Of a stretch of 64,000 nucleotides of DNA, positions 43,219 to 53,400 are shown piece by piece. This stretch comes from Sulfitobacter noctilucae (GTDB taxonomy: Bacteria > Pseudomonadota > Alphaproteobacteria > Rhodobacterales > Rhodobacteraceae): positions 620,001-684,000 of the forward strand of contig NZ_JASC01000014.1 in the NCBI RefSeq assembly GCF_000622365.1, written 5' to 3'. The notes under the pieces were generated by a model that did not search any database, was not told where the DNA came from, and saw nothing but the letters and a program-made list of their open reading frames with translations. The number at the start of each line of letters is the position of its first letter. Position 1 is the first letter of the stretch. Both the position numbers and the translations under genes were made by a program.

Positions 43219-44144
43219 CCCAGCACCGCGAGCCAGAACCAGACTGTCAGGATCGACGAGGCCGTGGCGATCAACACGACCGAGGCCGCGACGCGTTTGG
43301 CGCGGCCGTACATATTGGCGAAGATATAGGCGTTGAAACCCGGTGCCATCGCCGCCGTCAACACGCCCGCGCGGAACAGGTCCTGCTCAAGATTGAATGC
43401 GGTGCCAAGGCTCCATGTGATGGCCGGGTGCAACAACAGGACGATGAGACAGACCATGGCGATGGTTTTCATGTCCCCTTCGGGCCGGTATTGAAACAAA
43501 ACGCCCCCAAGAGCGAAGAGCGCGGCGGGCAAGGCCGCCCGCACAATGAGCGACACCGCATCATCCACGACGCCGGGCAAGGCGACGCCGGACAAGTTCA
43601 CTGCGAACCCCGCGAGAATGCCCAGCACCAATGCGTTGCGGAACATGGCTTGACCCACGGAGCGGATCAGCGTCAGCCCCGACTGGCCGCGATTGCGCAC
43701 AAACTCCATGGTGGTGATGCCCAGCCCGTAGCAAAAGGGTGAGTGGAACGCGATGATCGCATAATTGCCGGTGAGCGAATCCGCCCCATAGGCCCGCTCC
43801 GCGATGGGCAGGCCGAGCAGGACCGAGTTGGAAAAGAGACAGCAGAAACCGATGGCGACGCAATCCTCCCAGTCTCGTTTGAAAATCACCCGCGCTCCGA
43901 CGATCCCCAGCGCAAAACAGGTCGCGGCACCTGCGTAAAAGCTGATCAGCAGACGCGGGTTGAAGGACGCGCCGATGTCGATATGGGCGATGGCCTGAAA
44001 CAGCAGGCAGGGCACGGCAAAGTTCTGGGCAAAGCGCAGCACCCCGTCGATGCCCGCCACTGGAAAAAACCCGCGCCAGACCGCGACATAACCAAAGCCG
44101 ATAACCAAAAAGACGGGCAGGATGACGTCCAGAAGAGTTTGCAA
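43215..44144 (-). CDS. AEC family permease (auxin efflux carrier-type)
   Basis: This 309-residue membrane protein has about nine or ten hydrophobic segments and the AEC pattern: VILPVFLVIGFGYVAVW at the start, CFALGIVGARVIF, FSNSVLLGLPIAERAYG, FHSPFCYGLGITTMEF, RNALVLGILAGFAVNL and the last helix ILTVWFWLAVLG. Members export or import organic acids such as malate. A role in the nearby catabolic cluster is only an inference from position. Confidence 0.88.
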   Translation of the reverse strand: MQTLLDVILPVFLVIGFGYVAVWRGFFPVAGIDGVLRFAQNFAVPCLLFQAIAHIDIGASFNPRLLISFYAGAATCFALGIVGARVIFKRDWEDCVAIGFCCLFSNSVLLGLPIAERAYGADSLTGNYAIIAFHSPFCYGLGITTMEFVRNRGQSGLTLIRSVGQAMFRNALVLGILAGFAVNLSGVALPGVVDDAVSLIVRAALPAALFALGGVLFQYRPEGDMKTIAMVCLIVLLLHPAITWSLGTAFNLEQDLFRAGVLTAAMAPGFNAYIFANMYGRAKRVAASVVLIATASSILTVWFWLAVLG

Positions 44145-44203
44145 TTGCTGGCCTCGCGTCTGGGCCGGTCGGACGGCTCTTTGGTATTTCTAAAAGGGTG
44201 AAT

Positions 44204-45004
44204 TCAGGGCAGATCGAACCGCAGTACCATACCGTCAAAGGCGGGTTTGATATGATCAGGTGTCTCTGCGGCGACGGTAGCGTAGTCCAGATCATTGTGC
44301 ATGTTGGTCAGCACTGCTGTCTCGGGTGCCATGTCGGCAATCCAGTCGAGGGTCTGGGCCAGATGGCTGTGGGTGGGATGCGGATCGCGGCGCAGCGCGT
44401 CGACAATCCAGCAGCGCAGGCCGCGCAGATGTACCCAGATGTTATCCGGTATCGTCACCACATCGGGCAGATAGGCCACGTCGTTGACGCGGAATCCCAA
44501 CGCGTCCATGCCGCCGTGCTTTACCAGAAAGGGTGTGAAGGTCAGGGTGCCGCCGGGGCCGTCGATTTCAACGTCGCCGTCGATATCGTTCAGATCCAGG
44601 ATGGGCGGATACATGGAGCCTTTGGGTTGGATGAAGGCGTAGCCGAACCGTTCCAGCAGCGCTTCCTTGGTAGGGGCATCGGCCCATACGGGCAGGCGGG
44701 CGCGCATGTTGATTACGATCATGCGCAGATCGTCGATCCCGTGCACATGATCGGCATGGGAATGGGTATAGAGTACCGCATCCAACCGTCCGACATCTGC
44801 ATCCAACAACTGGCTGCGCATGTCGGGCGAGGTGTCAATCAGGACAGAGGTGGTGCCTTCGTCCGTCACCCGTTCCACCAGCGCTGAACAGCGGCGGCGG
44901 CGGTTCTTTGGCTCGGTCGGATCGCAGGCCCCCCAATGGCCCCCCAATCGCGGCACACCGCCGGAAGAGCCGCAGCCCAATATTGTGATGCGCATTTCGG
45001 CCAT
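44204..45004 (-). CDS. MBL-fold metal-dependent hydrolase (PhnP-like)
   Basis: The 266-residue protein from the ATG at 45004 shows the metallo-beta-lactamase fold: ITILGCGSSGGVPRLGGHWGACDP, the metal-binding THSHADHVHGIDD, and further histidines in PTHSHLAQTLDW and LTNMHNDLDY. This set is typical of the PhnP-like phosphodiesterase branch. The start shares a base with the tatD stop (TGATG), so translation is coupled. It is the last gene of a six-gene operon. The long upstream frame is inside tatD and is not used. Confidence 0.88.
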   Translation of the reverse strand: MAEMRITILGCGSSGGVPRLGGHWGACDPTEPKNRRRRCSALVERVTDEGTTSVLIDTSPDMRSQLLDADVGRLDAVLYTHSHADHVHGIDDLRMIVINMRARLPVWADAPTKEALLERFGYAFIQPKGSMYPPILDLNDIDGDVEIDGPGGTLTFTPFLVKHGGMDALGFRVNDVAYLPDVVTIPDNIWVHLRGLRCWIVDALRRDPHPTHSHLAQTLDWIADMAPETAVLTNMHNDLDYATVAAETPDHIKPAFDGMVLRFDLP

Positions 45005-45810
45005 CACGCAGCGGCCTTGTACTGAGCAGCCTTGGTAAAGAGCCGGTCGAAATTTGCCTGTGTCTGGGCTGCGAAATCGGCGTAGTCCAAGCCAAAGGTT
45101 TCCGCTGCACGCCCTGCTGTATGGGCCACATAAGCAGGCTCGTTGCGTTTGCCGCGGTAGGGCGGGGGTGCCAGATAGGGCGCGTCGGTCTCGACCAGAA
45201 TACGGTCCAGCGGGGCCGCGGCGAAGATATCGCGTAACTCCTGTGATTTTGGGAATGCGGTGATGCCCGACATGCTGAGATAAAAACCCAGATCGAGAGC
45301 AGCGTGTGCCAGTGCAGGCGAGGAGGAAAAGCAATGCATGACGCAGGAATAGGCCCCGTTGCGGTATTCTTCGGTCAGAATGCGCGCCATGTCATCATCT
45401 GCGTCGCGGGCATGGATGATCAGCGGCAGTCCGGTTTCCCGCGCGGCTGCGATATGGATGCGCAAGGAGGTTTGCTGCACCTCTGCGCTTTCGGCGGTAT
45501 AGTGATAGTCCAGCCCGGTCTCGCCAATGCCGACCATCTTGGGGTGGTTTGTCACCGCTACCAGTTCGTCCACAGTCACCATCGGCTCTGACGCCACGGA
45601 CATCGGGTGGGTGCCTGCGGCGAAAAACACCGGCGCATGGGCTTCGGCAATGGCTTGCACGTCCGGCAGGCTTTTCAGCTTGGTGCAGATCGTGACCATG
45701 CGCGTCACCCCCGCATCGACGGCACGTGCGACGACTTCGGGAAGGTAATCCGCGAAATCGGGGAAATCGAGGTGGCAGTGGCTATCGGTGATCTGGATTG
45801 TCTCGGTCAT
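45004..45810 (-). CDS. tatD: TatD family hydrolase (3'-5' DNA exonuclease type)
   Basis: This 268-residue TIM-barrel metal enzyme has DSHCHLDFPDF at the N-terminus with the HxH metal pair, GIGETGLDYHY with the bridging Glu, PLIIHARDADDD, VMHCFSSSPALA, and LVETDAPYLAPPPYRGKRNEP near the end. TatD-type proteins remove 3'-terminal nucleotides in DNA repair. It lies between holB and the MBL hydrolase in an operon order common in alphaproteobacteria (tmk-holB-tatD-MBL). Confidence 0.92.
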   Translation of the reverse strand: MTETIQITDSHCHLDFPDFADYLPEVVARAVDAGVTRMVTICTKLKSLPDVQAIAEAHAPVFFAAGTHPMSVASEPMVTVDELVAVTNHPKMVGIGETGLDYHYTAESAEVQQTSLRIHIAAARETGLPLIIHARDADDDMARILTEEYRNGAYSCVMHCFSSSPALAHAALDLGFYLSMSGITAFPKSQELRDIFAAAPLDRILVETDAPYLAPPPYRGKRNEPAYVAHTAGRAAETFGLDYADFAAQTQANFDRLFTKAAQYKAAA

Positions 45811-45838
45811 GCCTGCCTGCGTTTGATCATGGGGCGCT

Positions 45839-46951
45839 CTATCTCGGAGCGCAGTTACCTATCTTTTGCAGGGTATCTAGGACCAGTGCGGCAGGGTCAA
45901 GGTTGACCGCCATCCCGTGTTGCGCGCGTACAGATACCTCTTGCGCCAATGCTGCCCAGCTCCGGCCCTGTGCGGCATCGGGCGACAGGCGGGTCATCAG
46001 GGCAGCTTCACCCTCTGCCGCCTCGATTTCCGGCGGGGAGCCGGTGGCCCCTGTACGGGCAAGGCGGCTTAGCAGCAGATCAATCAGCGTGAACAGCAGG
46101 ATGAGCTTTTCCTCGGCCCCGCGCTGGGCGGCGGCTTCGGCCAGTTTGAGGGTGCGGGCGCGGTCCATGCGCGGCAGGCCCGACATGAGGCCGATCAATT
46201 CGGCATAGATCTGCAAACCGCCCATCAGCGATAGCCGCAAGGCACCCCCGACCGATCCCCCCGAAAGCGCCGCAAGGGCAGCAGGATTACCGTCGAAGGC
46301 GACGCCGGAAGCGCCGAGTGCTTCGGCCATCAGATCAGGTGGCAGCGGGTGCAGCCGGAGCGTCCGGCACCGCGAGCGGATCGTGGGCAGCAGGCTGGAG
46401 GGTTGGTGACTGAGCAGCAACAGCGTGGCCCGCGCGGGTGGCTCTTCGAGCATCTTCAGCAAAGCATTGGCGGCATTGGGGTTCATCTCGTCCGCATCGT
46501 CGATGATGACCACACGTCGTCCGCCATCCGCAGATGACATCTGGAAAAAGCCGTTCAACGCGCGAATGTCATCCACCACGATTTGCTTACGCATCCGCTT
46601 GGTGTCGGGATTGACCGAACGCGTCACGGATTTCAGCGCCCCTTCACCACCCGAGGCAATGCGCCGGGCGACAGGATGGTCGGGCGCAATATCCAGTGTA
46701 TCCGGCGCGGGTGCGGCAAACATTCCGCCGTCATTCTCGGGCGTGGCCAGCAGAAACTTTGCGATCCGCCAGGCCAGGGTGGCTTTGCCTACACCACGCG
46801 GCCCGGTCAGCAGCCAAGCGTGATGCAGTTTGCCAGCGTTGAAGGCGTCCAGAAAGGCCGCTTCCGCCATGCCTTGACCGATCAGCCGGGGCGTGTCGCG
46901 GGGATGCTGGGCACCATCAAGTCGGTCTGGCTGGGGGGCGTCATCGCTCAT
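45839..46951 (-). CDS. holB: DNA polymerase III subunit delta' (HolB)
   Basis: This 370-residue clamp-loader subunit has a P-loop GPRGVGKAT at 50-58, the DEAD-like VVIIDDADEMNPNAANALLKMLEEPPARATLLLLSHQPSSLLPTIRSRC block with the sensor Ser/Arg region, and a C-terminal helical collar. It is typical for alphaproteobacteria, where delta' often retains a P-loop. It is downstream of tmk by 40 bp and upstream of tatD by 28 bp on the same strand. Confidence 0.93.
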   Translation of the reverse strand: MSDDAPQPDRLDGAQHPRDTPRLIGQGMAEAAFLDAFNAGKLHHAWLLTGPRGVGKATLAWRIAKFLLATPENDGGMFAAPAPDTLDIAPDHPVARRIASGGEGALKSVTRSVNPDTKRMRKQIVVDDIRALNGFFQMSSADGGRRVVIIDDADEMNPNAANALLKMLEEPPARATLLLLSHQPSSLLPTIRSRCRTLRLHPLPPDLMAEALGASGVAFDGNPAALAALSGGSVGGALRLSLMGGLQIYAELIGLMSGLPRMDRARTLKLAEAAAQRGAEEKLILLFTLIDLLLSRLARTGATGSPPEIEAAEGEAALMTRLSPDAAQGRSWAALAQEVSVRAQHGMAVNLDPAALVLDTLQKIGNCAPR

Positions 46952-46991
46952 GGGCGGGGTTTAACATGTTTGGGGGAGGAAGGAAGGTCGC

Positions 46992-47618
46992 TTAGGCCGG
47001 CAGACGGGCGGCAACGCTGGCCTGCACATCTGTGGCGACAGTCTCAATCGGGCGGGTACCGTCAATCACGGTGATACGGGTCGGGAATTCCCGCGCCAAA
47101 GTGAGGAACCCGTCCCGCATCGCGCGTTGCAGGTCTTCGCCAAAATCCTCGAACCGCTCTTCGGCAGTCTGACGGGACAAAGCGCGCGAAAGCCCCTGTT
47201 GTGGGTCCATGTCGATAAGCAGTGTCAGATCGGGTTCCACCCCGATCATCAGCGCATGCAGATCATCCACAACACCACGCAGATCACCGCGGGACAGCCC
47301 TTGGTACATGCGCGTGGAGTCGGCAAAACGATCGCAGATAACTACTTTTCCCGCTTCTAGCGCCGGACGGATTGTGCGCTCCAAATGGTCGCGCCTGGCA
47401 GCGGTGAAAAGCAGGATTTCCGTCTCGGCAGACCAGCGGTCTGGATCGCCTTGCAAGACCAGAGCGCGGATTTCCTCGGCACCGGGGGAGCCGCCGGGCT
47501 CGCGGGTCAGCACGACATCATGGCCTTTGGACGTCAGGTGTTCCGCCAGCAACCGCGCTTGCGTTGATTTGCCTGATCCGTCGATGCCTTCAAAGCTGAT
47601 GAACAACCCTGTACTCAT
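46992..47618 (-). CDS. tmk: Thymidylate kinase
   Basis: This 208-residue kinase phosphorylates dTMP to dTDP. It has the P-loop FEGIDGSGKSTQ at about 9-20, LTREPGGSPGAEEIRALVL, the DR-type motif VICDRFADSTRMYQG, and a LID region with LSRQTAEERFE. The start at 47618 is chosen because it begins the conserved N-terminus (LFISFEGIDG). It is 16 bp after the D-Ala carboxypeptidase stop and in one operon with holB. Confidence 0.95.
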   Translation of the reverse strand: MSTGLFISFEGIDGSGKSTQARLLAEHLTSKGHDVVLTREPGGSPGAEEIRALVLQGDPDRWSAETEILLFTAARRDHLERTIRPALEAGKVVICDRFADSTRMYQGLSRGDLRGVVDDLHALMIGVEPDLTLLIDMDPQQGLSRALSRQTAEERFEDFGEDLQRAMRDGFLTLAREFPTRITVIDGTRPIETVATDVQASVAARLPA

Positions 47619-47634
47619 GACCGCGGACAGGCGC

Positions 47635-48786
47635 TCACGAGGCCTCCTGTGGCCCTGCATTCAAGCGGGCAAACAGGTGTTTGGCGGCTGCTGCAAGTTT
47701 AACCATGAACCCGCCGGGCTGCACGCTGTCACTGGCCACCAGTGGCACGCGTACCTCGGGCAAGCCATCGCGGGTCAAGATCAGTTCGGCCATTTCATCG
47801 CCCTTTGTGATGGGCGCGCGAAACGGGCCATTGTACACAATTTCGCCCTCAAGCCCGCCACTGGCGCTGATCGGGGCAAGCACCGACAGGTCTTCGGCCA
47901 ACTCCAACCCCACGCTGATCGCACTGCCCATGGCCACCGGTGCCTCGGCCAGTTGCGTGCCTGCACTTCCAAGAGACTGCTGGCTGAATTGGCGGAAGGC
48001 CCAGTTCACGATCGATTCAGATTCCAACGCCCGTGCCGAGGTGCTGTCGAGACCGGAGATCACAAAAATGACCCGGCGGTCGCCCTGTTTGGCACTGCCG
48101 ACCAACCCATATCCCGCCTCTTGCGTGTGGCCGGTCTTGAGCCCATCCGCGCCAATGTCGAGAGTCAGGAGCGGGTTGCGGTTGAACCGGTTCGCGCTTT
48201 CGTTCTCGTCAAAAAGAAACTCGCGTTCGGCGAACATCGGATAGAACTGCGGGAAGTCGGTGATCAGCAAATTGGCCAGAAGCCCGAGATCGCGCATCGA
48301 CATGCGGTGGCCGGGTTTGGGCCAGCCGTTTGAGTTCATGAAGGTCGAATTGGTCATGCCCAACTGTTGGGCGCGCATCGTCATGTCGCGGGCAAAGCGG
48401 CCCTCGGTACCCGAAAGCGCCTCTGCGATCACCACGCAGGCGTCATTGCCCGAGAGCACGATGATGCCGCGAATGAGATCTTCGACAGATACCCGTTCGC
48501 CTTCTTGCAGGAACATGGTCGAGCCGCCGTAGCGTGCGGCCTCAGCTGAGACAGGCAACTCCTGATCCAGCTCCAACCGTCCCTTCGCCACAGCCTCGAA
48601 CGCCATATAAAGCGTCATCAGCTTGGACATGGAGGCGGGTGGCAAGGGCTCGTCCGCATTCTTGGCCAACAGCACGGTCCCGGTGGTCTGGTCCATGACA
48701 TAAGCAGCAGTCGCCTTGGATTCAAAGGCGGCAGCGGGCAGGGTGGTAAGGATCAGCGCCAGACTGGCAGCAAAATGGCGGATCAT
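47635..48786 (-). CDS. D-alanyl-D-alanine carboxypeptidase (PBP5/6 type)
   Basis: This 383-residue penicillin-binding protein trims the terminal D-Ala from peptidoglycan stem peptides. It has a signal peptide (1-20, LPAAAFES) and the three active-site motifs: SMSK with S52 and K55, SGN at 112-114, and KTG at 217-219 in DGLKTGHTQEAG. A C-terminal beta-rich domain ends in an amphipathic helix (VKLAAAAKHLFARLN) that should anchor it to the periplasmic face of the inner membrane. It lies 20 bp after the SPOR gene. Confidence 0.93.
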   Translation of the reverse strand: MIRHFAASLALILTTLPAAAFESKATAAYVMDQTTGTVLLAKNADEPLPPASMSKLMTLYMAFEAVAKGRLELDQELPVSAEAARYGGSTMFLQEGERVSVEDLIRGIIVLSGNDACVVIAEALSGTEGRFARDMTMRAQQLGMTNSTFMNSNGWPKPGHRMSMRDLGLLANLLITDFPQFYPMFAEREFLFDENESANRFNRNPLLTLDIGADGLKTGHTQEAGYGLVGSAKQGDRRVIFVISGLDSTSARALESESIVNWAFRQFSQQSLGSAGTQLAEAPVAMGSAISVGLELAEDLSVLAPISASGGLEGEIVYNGPFRAPITKGDEMAELILTRDGLPEVRVPLVASDSVQPGGFMVKLAAAAKHLFARLNAGPQEAS

Positions 48787-48806
48787 ATAAGAGGCTCCGT
48801 TCAGGG

Positions 48807-49685
48807 TCAGTTGGTCACGGCGTAGGCGTCAGAGAAACCCTCGGCCTTGATGGCTTTGATCAAGCTGTTCAACTCGGACTTGTTGGTGGCCGGGCCGACG
48901 ACGACGCGCCAGAAGGCTTTGCCGTTGATTTCGGATTGTTTGACTGTGGGCACCATGCCGGCACTGCGCATCTGTTTGGCAACACGTTCGGCGTTGGCTT
49001 CGATGCTGAAGATGCCTAGTTGCACATAGGGCTTGGCCAGGTTCGATGCAGGCCGTGCAGGGGTAGGCTGCGGCGCGGCGGCCACAGGCGTGGCAGGGGC
49101 GGTCTCGATCGCGGCACCGGCGGCGGCGATGGGGTCAAGCGATGTTTCGGTCACATCCGCAGGTGCCGCAATGGTTTCGCCCGGGTCGGTTGTTTCTTCC
49201 GCTGGCTCCGGCGCTTCTTCCCGGCGCAGAGCGGTGACGTTCAGCGGGGCAGGGGCACCGGCAAGAATTTCGAGGGCCGCAGCCGCATCCGATGAGATCT
49301 GCAGCTTTGGCCCGGGCAGGTCACGTTCCTTGCGGAACAGCGCACCGATTACGAACTTACCATTGGCCTCGTTGCGGATGATCACCCGCTCGGGGTCGCT
49401 GACATCCGGATGCGCAACCCAGACACCGCCCAGGGAAGGGCGACCGTCCCATAGGCCCTGATCGGTTGCAGAAAACACTTCGGGTGCTTCAACATCGCGC
49501 TCGACCAGCCGGGTCGATTTGGTGCTGCCCGCTGTGGATGCGACCGACTTTGCACCGGGCATCTGCAAATTGAATTTGCTGTTCTCATCACAGGCTGCAA
49601 GCAGACCAAAGGCCAAAGCCCCAACTGCGACAAGCCGCAGGCGCGGCAAAACATGGCGGTTTCTGTCCGAGGGCCTGCGTGTCAT
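48807..49685 (-). CDS. SPOR-domain lipoprotein
   Basis: The 292-residue product from the ATG at 49685 has a basic N-terminus and a lipobox-like FGLLAACDENSK, so the Cys at about residue 31 may be lipidated. A conserved region WDGRPSLGGVWVAHPDVSDPERVIIRN follows, then an Ala/Pro-rich linker (about 180-210). The C-terminal SPOR domain (YVQLGIFSIEANAERVAKQMRSAGM, RVVVGPATNKSEL) binds denuded septal peptidoglycan. The frame runs upstream through the tRNA-Ser gene and is not used there. It leads the six-gene operon, suggesting a division link with the carboxypeptidase. Confidence 0.85.
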   Translation of the reverse strand: MTRRPSDRNRHVLPRLRLVAVGALAFGLLAACDENSKFNLQMPGAKSVASTAGSTKSTRLVERDVEAPEVFSATDQGLWDGRPSLGGVWVAHPDVSDPERVIIRNEANGKFVIGALFRKERDLPGPKLQISSDAAAALEILAGAPAPLNVTALRREEAPEPAEETTDPGETIAAPADVTETSLDPIAAAGAAIETAPATPVAAAPQPTPARPASNLAKPYVQLGIFSIEANAERVAKQMRSAGMVPTVKQSEINGKAFWRVVVGPATNKSELNSLIKAIKAEGFSDAYAVTN

Positions 49686-49912
49686 TGCGTCGTCCTTGCC
49701 TGTGGGCCTGTTCGGCCTCATTTCGCCGTGGATCACGGCATACTTACGGACCCCTTGCCGGGGTTCTTGTGCGCACAGTAACCTGCATCTGCCTACCTGA
49801 AAAGACCGCTGGCACAAGATCGGCAAAATTCCACCCTGATCCCCGTGCGTTGCCATAGGTGATTTCGGGGTTTGCCGAATCAATAACAGCCCATTAGGAG
49901 GGTCCGTGCTGC

Positions 49913-50002
49913 GGAGGTTTGGCAGAGTGGTCGAATGCACCGGTCTTGAAAACCGGCGGGCGTGAGAGCGTCCCCAGGGTTCGAATCCCTGAGCCTCCGC
50001 CA
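49913..50002 (+). tRNA. tRNA-Ser (UGA anticodon)
   Basis: Acceptor arms GGAGGTT and AGCCTCC (one G-U pair), discriminator G and encoded CCA at 50000-50002. The anticodon arm CCGGT-CTTGAAA-ACCGG gives UGA, followed by a long class II variable arm (CGGGCGTGAGAGCGTCCCC) and a GGTTCGAATCC T-arm. It is divergent from the SPOR operon. Confidence 0.97.
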
Positions 50003-50420
50003 GCATACCTGTAAATTGTTGTATCAGTCCGTAACCGGCGTGCTTTCCTGAGGTAGCAGCCGGTTGTTTGGCTGGCGTTTAGGTTCACCTCTATCCCAAA
50101 TTCGCAGCGGATAACCGGTGGTTGCATTGAGCCTGCCATTTCTTAAGACACGAACCGCAAATGTCCCTTCTGTACGAAAACAGATGCAAAGCGCCGAGCG
50201 TTGGCAAGGCAACCTCAGGCATTTACGACTTTGAGCAGGCTTCAAGGCGCTAGAGATCAACTCCAACCAACCGGCCGAGCCTCCCGTGCGACTGACAAGC
50301 TCCTCCATCACATGCACAATTAAAATTGTTGCGTGAATCGAGGTCTTCCGCTTACTTTGTTCTCATTATTTTTGAATTTTCTGCATTTTGCATCCGAACA
50401 ATTTTCCGGGGGATTGACCT
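50003..50420. other. Non-coding region after tRNA-Ser (418 bp)
   Basis: An antisense frame of about 97 codons (50024-50317) lacks a Shine-Dalgarno and protein-like composition and is not called. The last 80 bp are AT-rich (TTTGTTCTCATTATTTTTG) and should hold the promoter of the large coiled-coil gene. No copy of the tRNA-Ser 3' end was found further on in the window. Confidence 0.4.
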
Positions 50421-53400
50421 ATGTCAACGATCAGCCCAGCTCAGGCTTCTGAACTCCAGCCGCGCCTTGACGCTCTGAAATCGCTACGAGACGAATTCTA
50501 TCAAGACTTCATTGCCGACCAGATCATCGAACCGGATGAGCAGGCAATACTGGACAGGATTGATGGAAAGCTGACAAACCTTGAAGCCTTGCTGAAAGAC
50601 GCAGGCAAGGTTGGCAAGACCATTTCAGGGTCTGTGGGCAAGGGGGCCGACAATGGCCCCGACGATGTCACTGTCGTTCAAAGTCTGCTTAACAACAACG
50701 GTGCCAGCCTGTCGGTCGACGGCATCATCGGCCCCAAGACACGCGCGGCAATCACGGCGTTTCAGGAAAAAGCATTGGGCTTTGGCGACTGTTATGTCGA
50801 GCCGGGTGGCAAGACGATGAAGGCGCTGAACGGCGGTGCTGTGGATGCGGGCGAGGGTATGTCCGAGGCAGGCGGCGGCGTTTCTGAAACTGGTGGCGGC
50901 CAGTCTGTCGGAGGGGACGGCGGTACGGCGCCGGAACAGGGCGGTGGTGGTGCCTCTGGTGACGATCAGCCGCTGGAAGCCAAGCCGGTCAAGGAAGCGA
51001 TCGCAGAGGCGGTGAAATGCGGTGATCCTTCGCAGCCGATCGTCATTGATCAAGATCCCACTGACCCCAAAGTTGCCGAAGAGATCGTCAAAGAAACAAA
51101 CAAATACCTGCCGGATCAAAAGATCACGGTCAAACAGCCCACTGGCCCGGACGGCGAAGAACTTATCCTGGAGACCCTTCAAGGGATCGGTTTCAAAGGC
51201 GGCGAGATTTCCGTGGGCATGAGTGTCGGGCCTTACAGCGGCACGCTGAAGCTCAAGCTGACCGACAAAGGACAGGTTCAGGCCGCCGTGGAGATTGACA
51301 ACATCCCGGGCGTAAGGATCGGCACAGGTGCATACGGCATCTTTGTCAGTGGCGAATTCAAACCTCTGTCGACCGAATTTTCTTTCACAACCAGAGGCGA
51401 CGAATTTATCACCATCTGCGAAATCTCAACGAGTGGTTCGGCCATTGCGGGTATCGGTGCTGCGGCGGGGGAGAATTGGGGTGGATTGGGCAAACAGCTT
51501 GAATTCAAGGTTGCCCAAAGCCAGGAGCTTACCGCCTCCCTCTCAATAGAGACGCTCAAGCAACTGATCATGGACGGGATCAATGTCGTCTCTCAAAACA
51601 TGGTGTTCAATGTTCCCCAAACCATCGTGTTCAAAGGCGAAGAGAGTGTGGTCTTGGGCGGAGGCGGAGGTAAGGAGGGTGGCGCAAGCGCCAGCATCGC
51701 TGCCAAGCTCACTTTGCAGGCATGGGATCCGATTATTGGCCTCAAGATTTCGGCTAGCGGGGTTGAACCTGTCTACGATGATTTGCAGGCGTTTCTTGAG
51801 CATCAATTCCTGAAGAACGTCCCAATTCTGAGTACCTTTATGGAGCATTACGAGAGAATGCTGGAAATCCGCAAGTTTCTCGAAGATCCGGCAGCTTATG
51901 CGCAAGAGCAGCGCAGACAGGCGCTGGAGTACATCGAGTTTATTCGCGCCGTGCCGGATGTCGCCAAGGAAATCTTTGACCGCGAAGGGCAAGAGCTTCA
52001 GGCGGTGATTGATAAGCTGGAAGCGGATTACGAGGAATCCAAACGGCAAGTGCAAGAAGCAATGGACGGTGTGCGGCAGGAAGCCGAAGCATTCTTGGCA
52101 GAACTTGAAGCGGCTGGCGAAGACATCGGAGAGCTGGCTGGCGGTGCCTACGAAGACCTGATGAAAGAGATCGACGACGCGGCTGATACCGCAGGCGAAG
52201 CGATCGATGATGCTGCTGACGAGATCGAAAAAGGGCGTCAGGAAGCCGAACGGATGCTTCAGGAAATACGCGATAAGGTCAAAGAGGCCAAAGAGGCTGC
52301 GAATGATCTGCTCCAGCAGGCTGGAGAGGCCTTGGAAGAAGGCCGCGAACTGGCGGAAGAGTTGGTCGAGGACGTCGAAACTGCTGTTGATGAGTTGAAA
52401 GACATGGCCGCTGAGGAGCTGGCCGATGCGGCAGATGACGTTCTGGAATTTGCGGATCAGGTTGGCGAGGTTGTGGGTGGCATTGGCAAAGACCTGATGA
52501 AGCAGATCAACGAAGGCCGCAAAGCCGCGGAAGAGGCCAAGAAAAGGGCCATCGAAGAACTGCGCGAGACCGGCGAAGAGATCATGGACGCCGTCACCGA
52601 CTTTGGTGAAGAGGCCGCCGAAAAAGCCAAAGAGGCGCTGGAATTTGCCGATGACGCCCGCGAGCAGGTTGAAGAGGCTGTGGACGACGTCTGGGACTTA
52701 GTGAAGGACGCGACCAAAGCGGCGGAACAAACTGCCAAAGGGGTCCGCGACGGCATGGAGGAGATGGCAGGCGAGGCCATCGACGGGCTTTGGGATATTG
52801 GCAACGACATCTGGGACTTTGGCGAGGATGTGTCAGCCGAGGTGCAGGACAAGATCAAGTCGGTCGCCGAGGGTGCCAGAGAAGCCGCCGAAGCCGCGCG
52901 AAACGAGCTTGAAGAAGCCTATAACGGCGTAGAAGAGCAGGTCGGCGAATTTGCCGAAGATGTTCAGGAAGGCGCCGAAGAAGCCATCGAGTTCCTCGAC
53001 GAGACCCGACAGGGGGTTGTCGATACCGTTGACCGTATGGCGGAGGCTGCCAAAAAGAAAGCCGAAGCCGTCAAGAAACAGCTTGAAGACGCGGCAGGCG
53101 AGGCGGGCGACTTTGTCTCTGACGCGCAGGACGCTGCAGAAGACGCGGTGGGCGGTGTCATGGACCTGTTCGACACGGCCTTTAACGAGGCCACGGACAA
53201 TGCCGAAGACTTTGCTAAAGAAGCGATGAAGAAAGCCGAGGAAGCCAAAAAGCTTGCAGAGCAGAAGGCCAGGGAAGCGCAAGAAGAGCTTGAGGCAGCA
53301 GCCGAACGCGCCTTGGAGGAAGCCCGAAAGGCGAAAGAGGAACTAGAGAAAAAAGCCCAGGCGCTGGCCGACAAAGCCGGAGACGTCGTGGACGATGTCA

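Noticed and set aside
50024-50317. Minus-strand 97-codon frame beside tRNA-Ser
   Set aside because: No Shine-Dalgarno, odd composition with many Arg/Cys, and no domain pattern.
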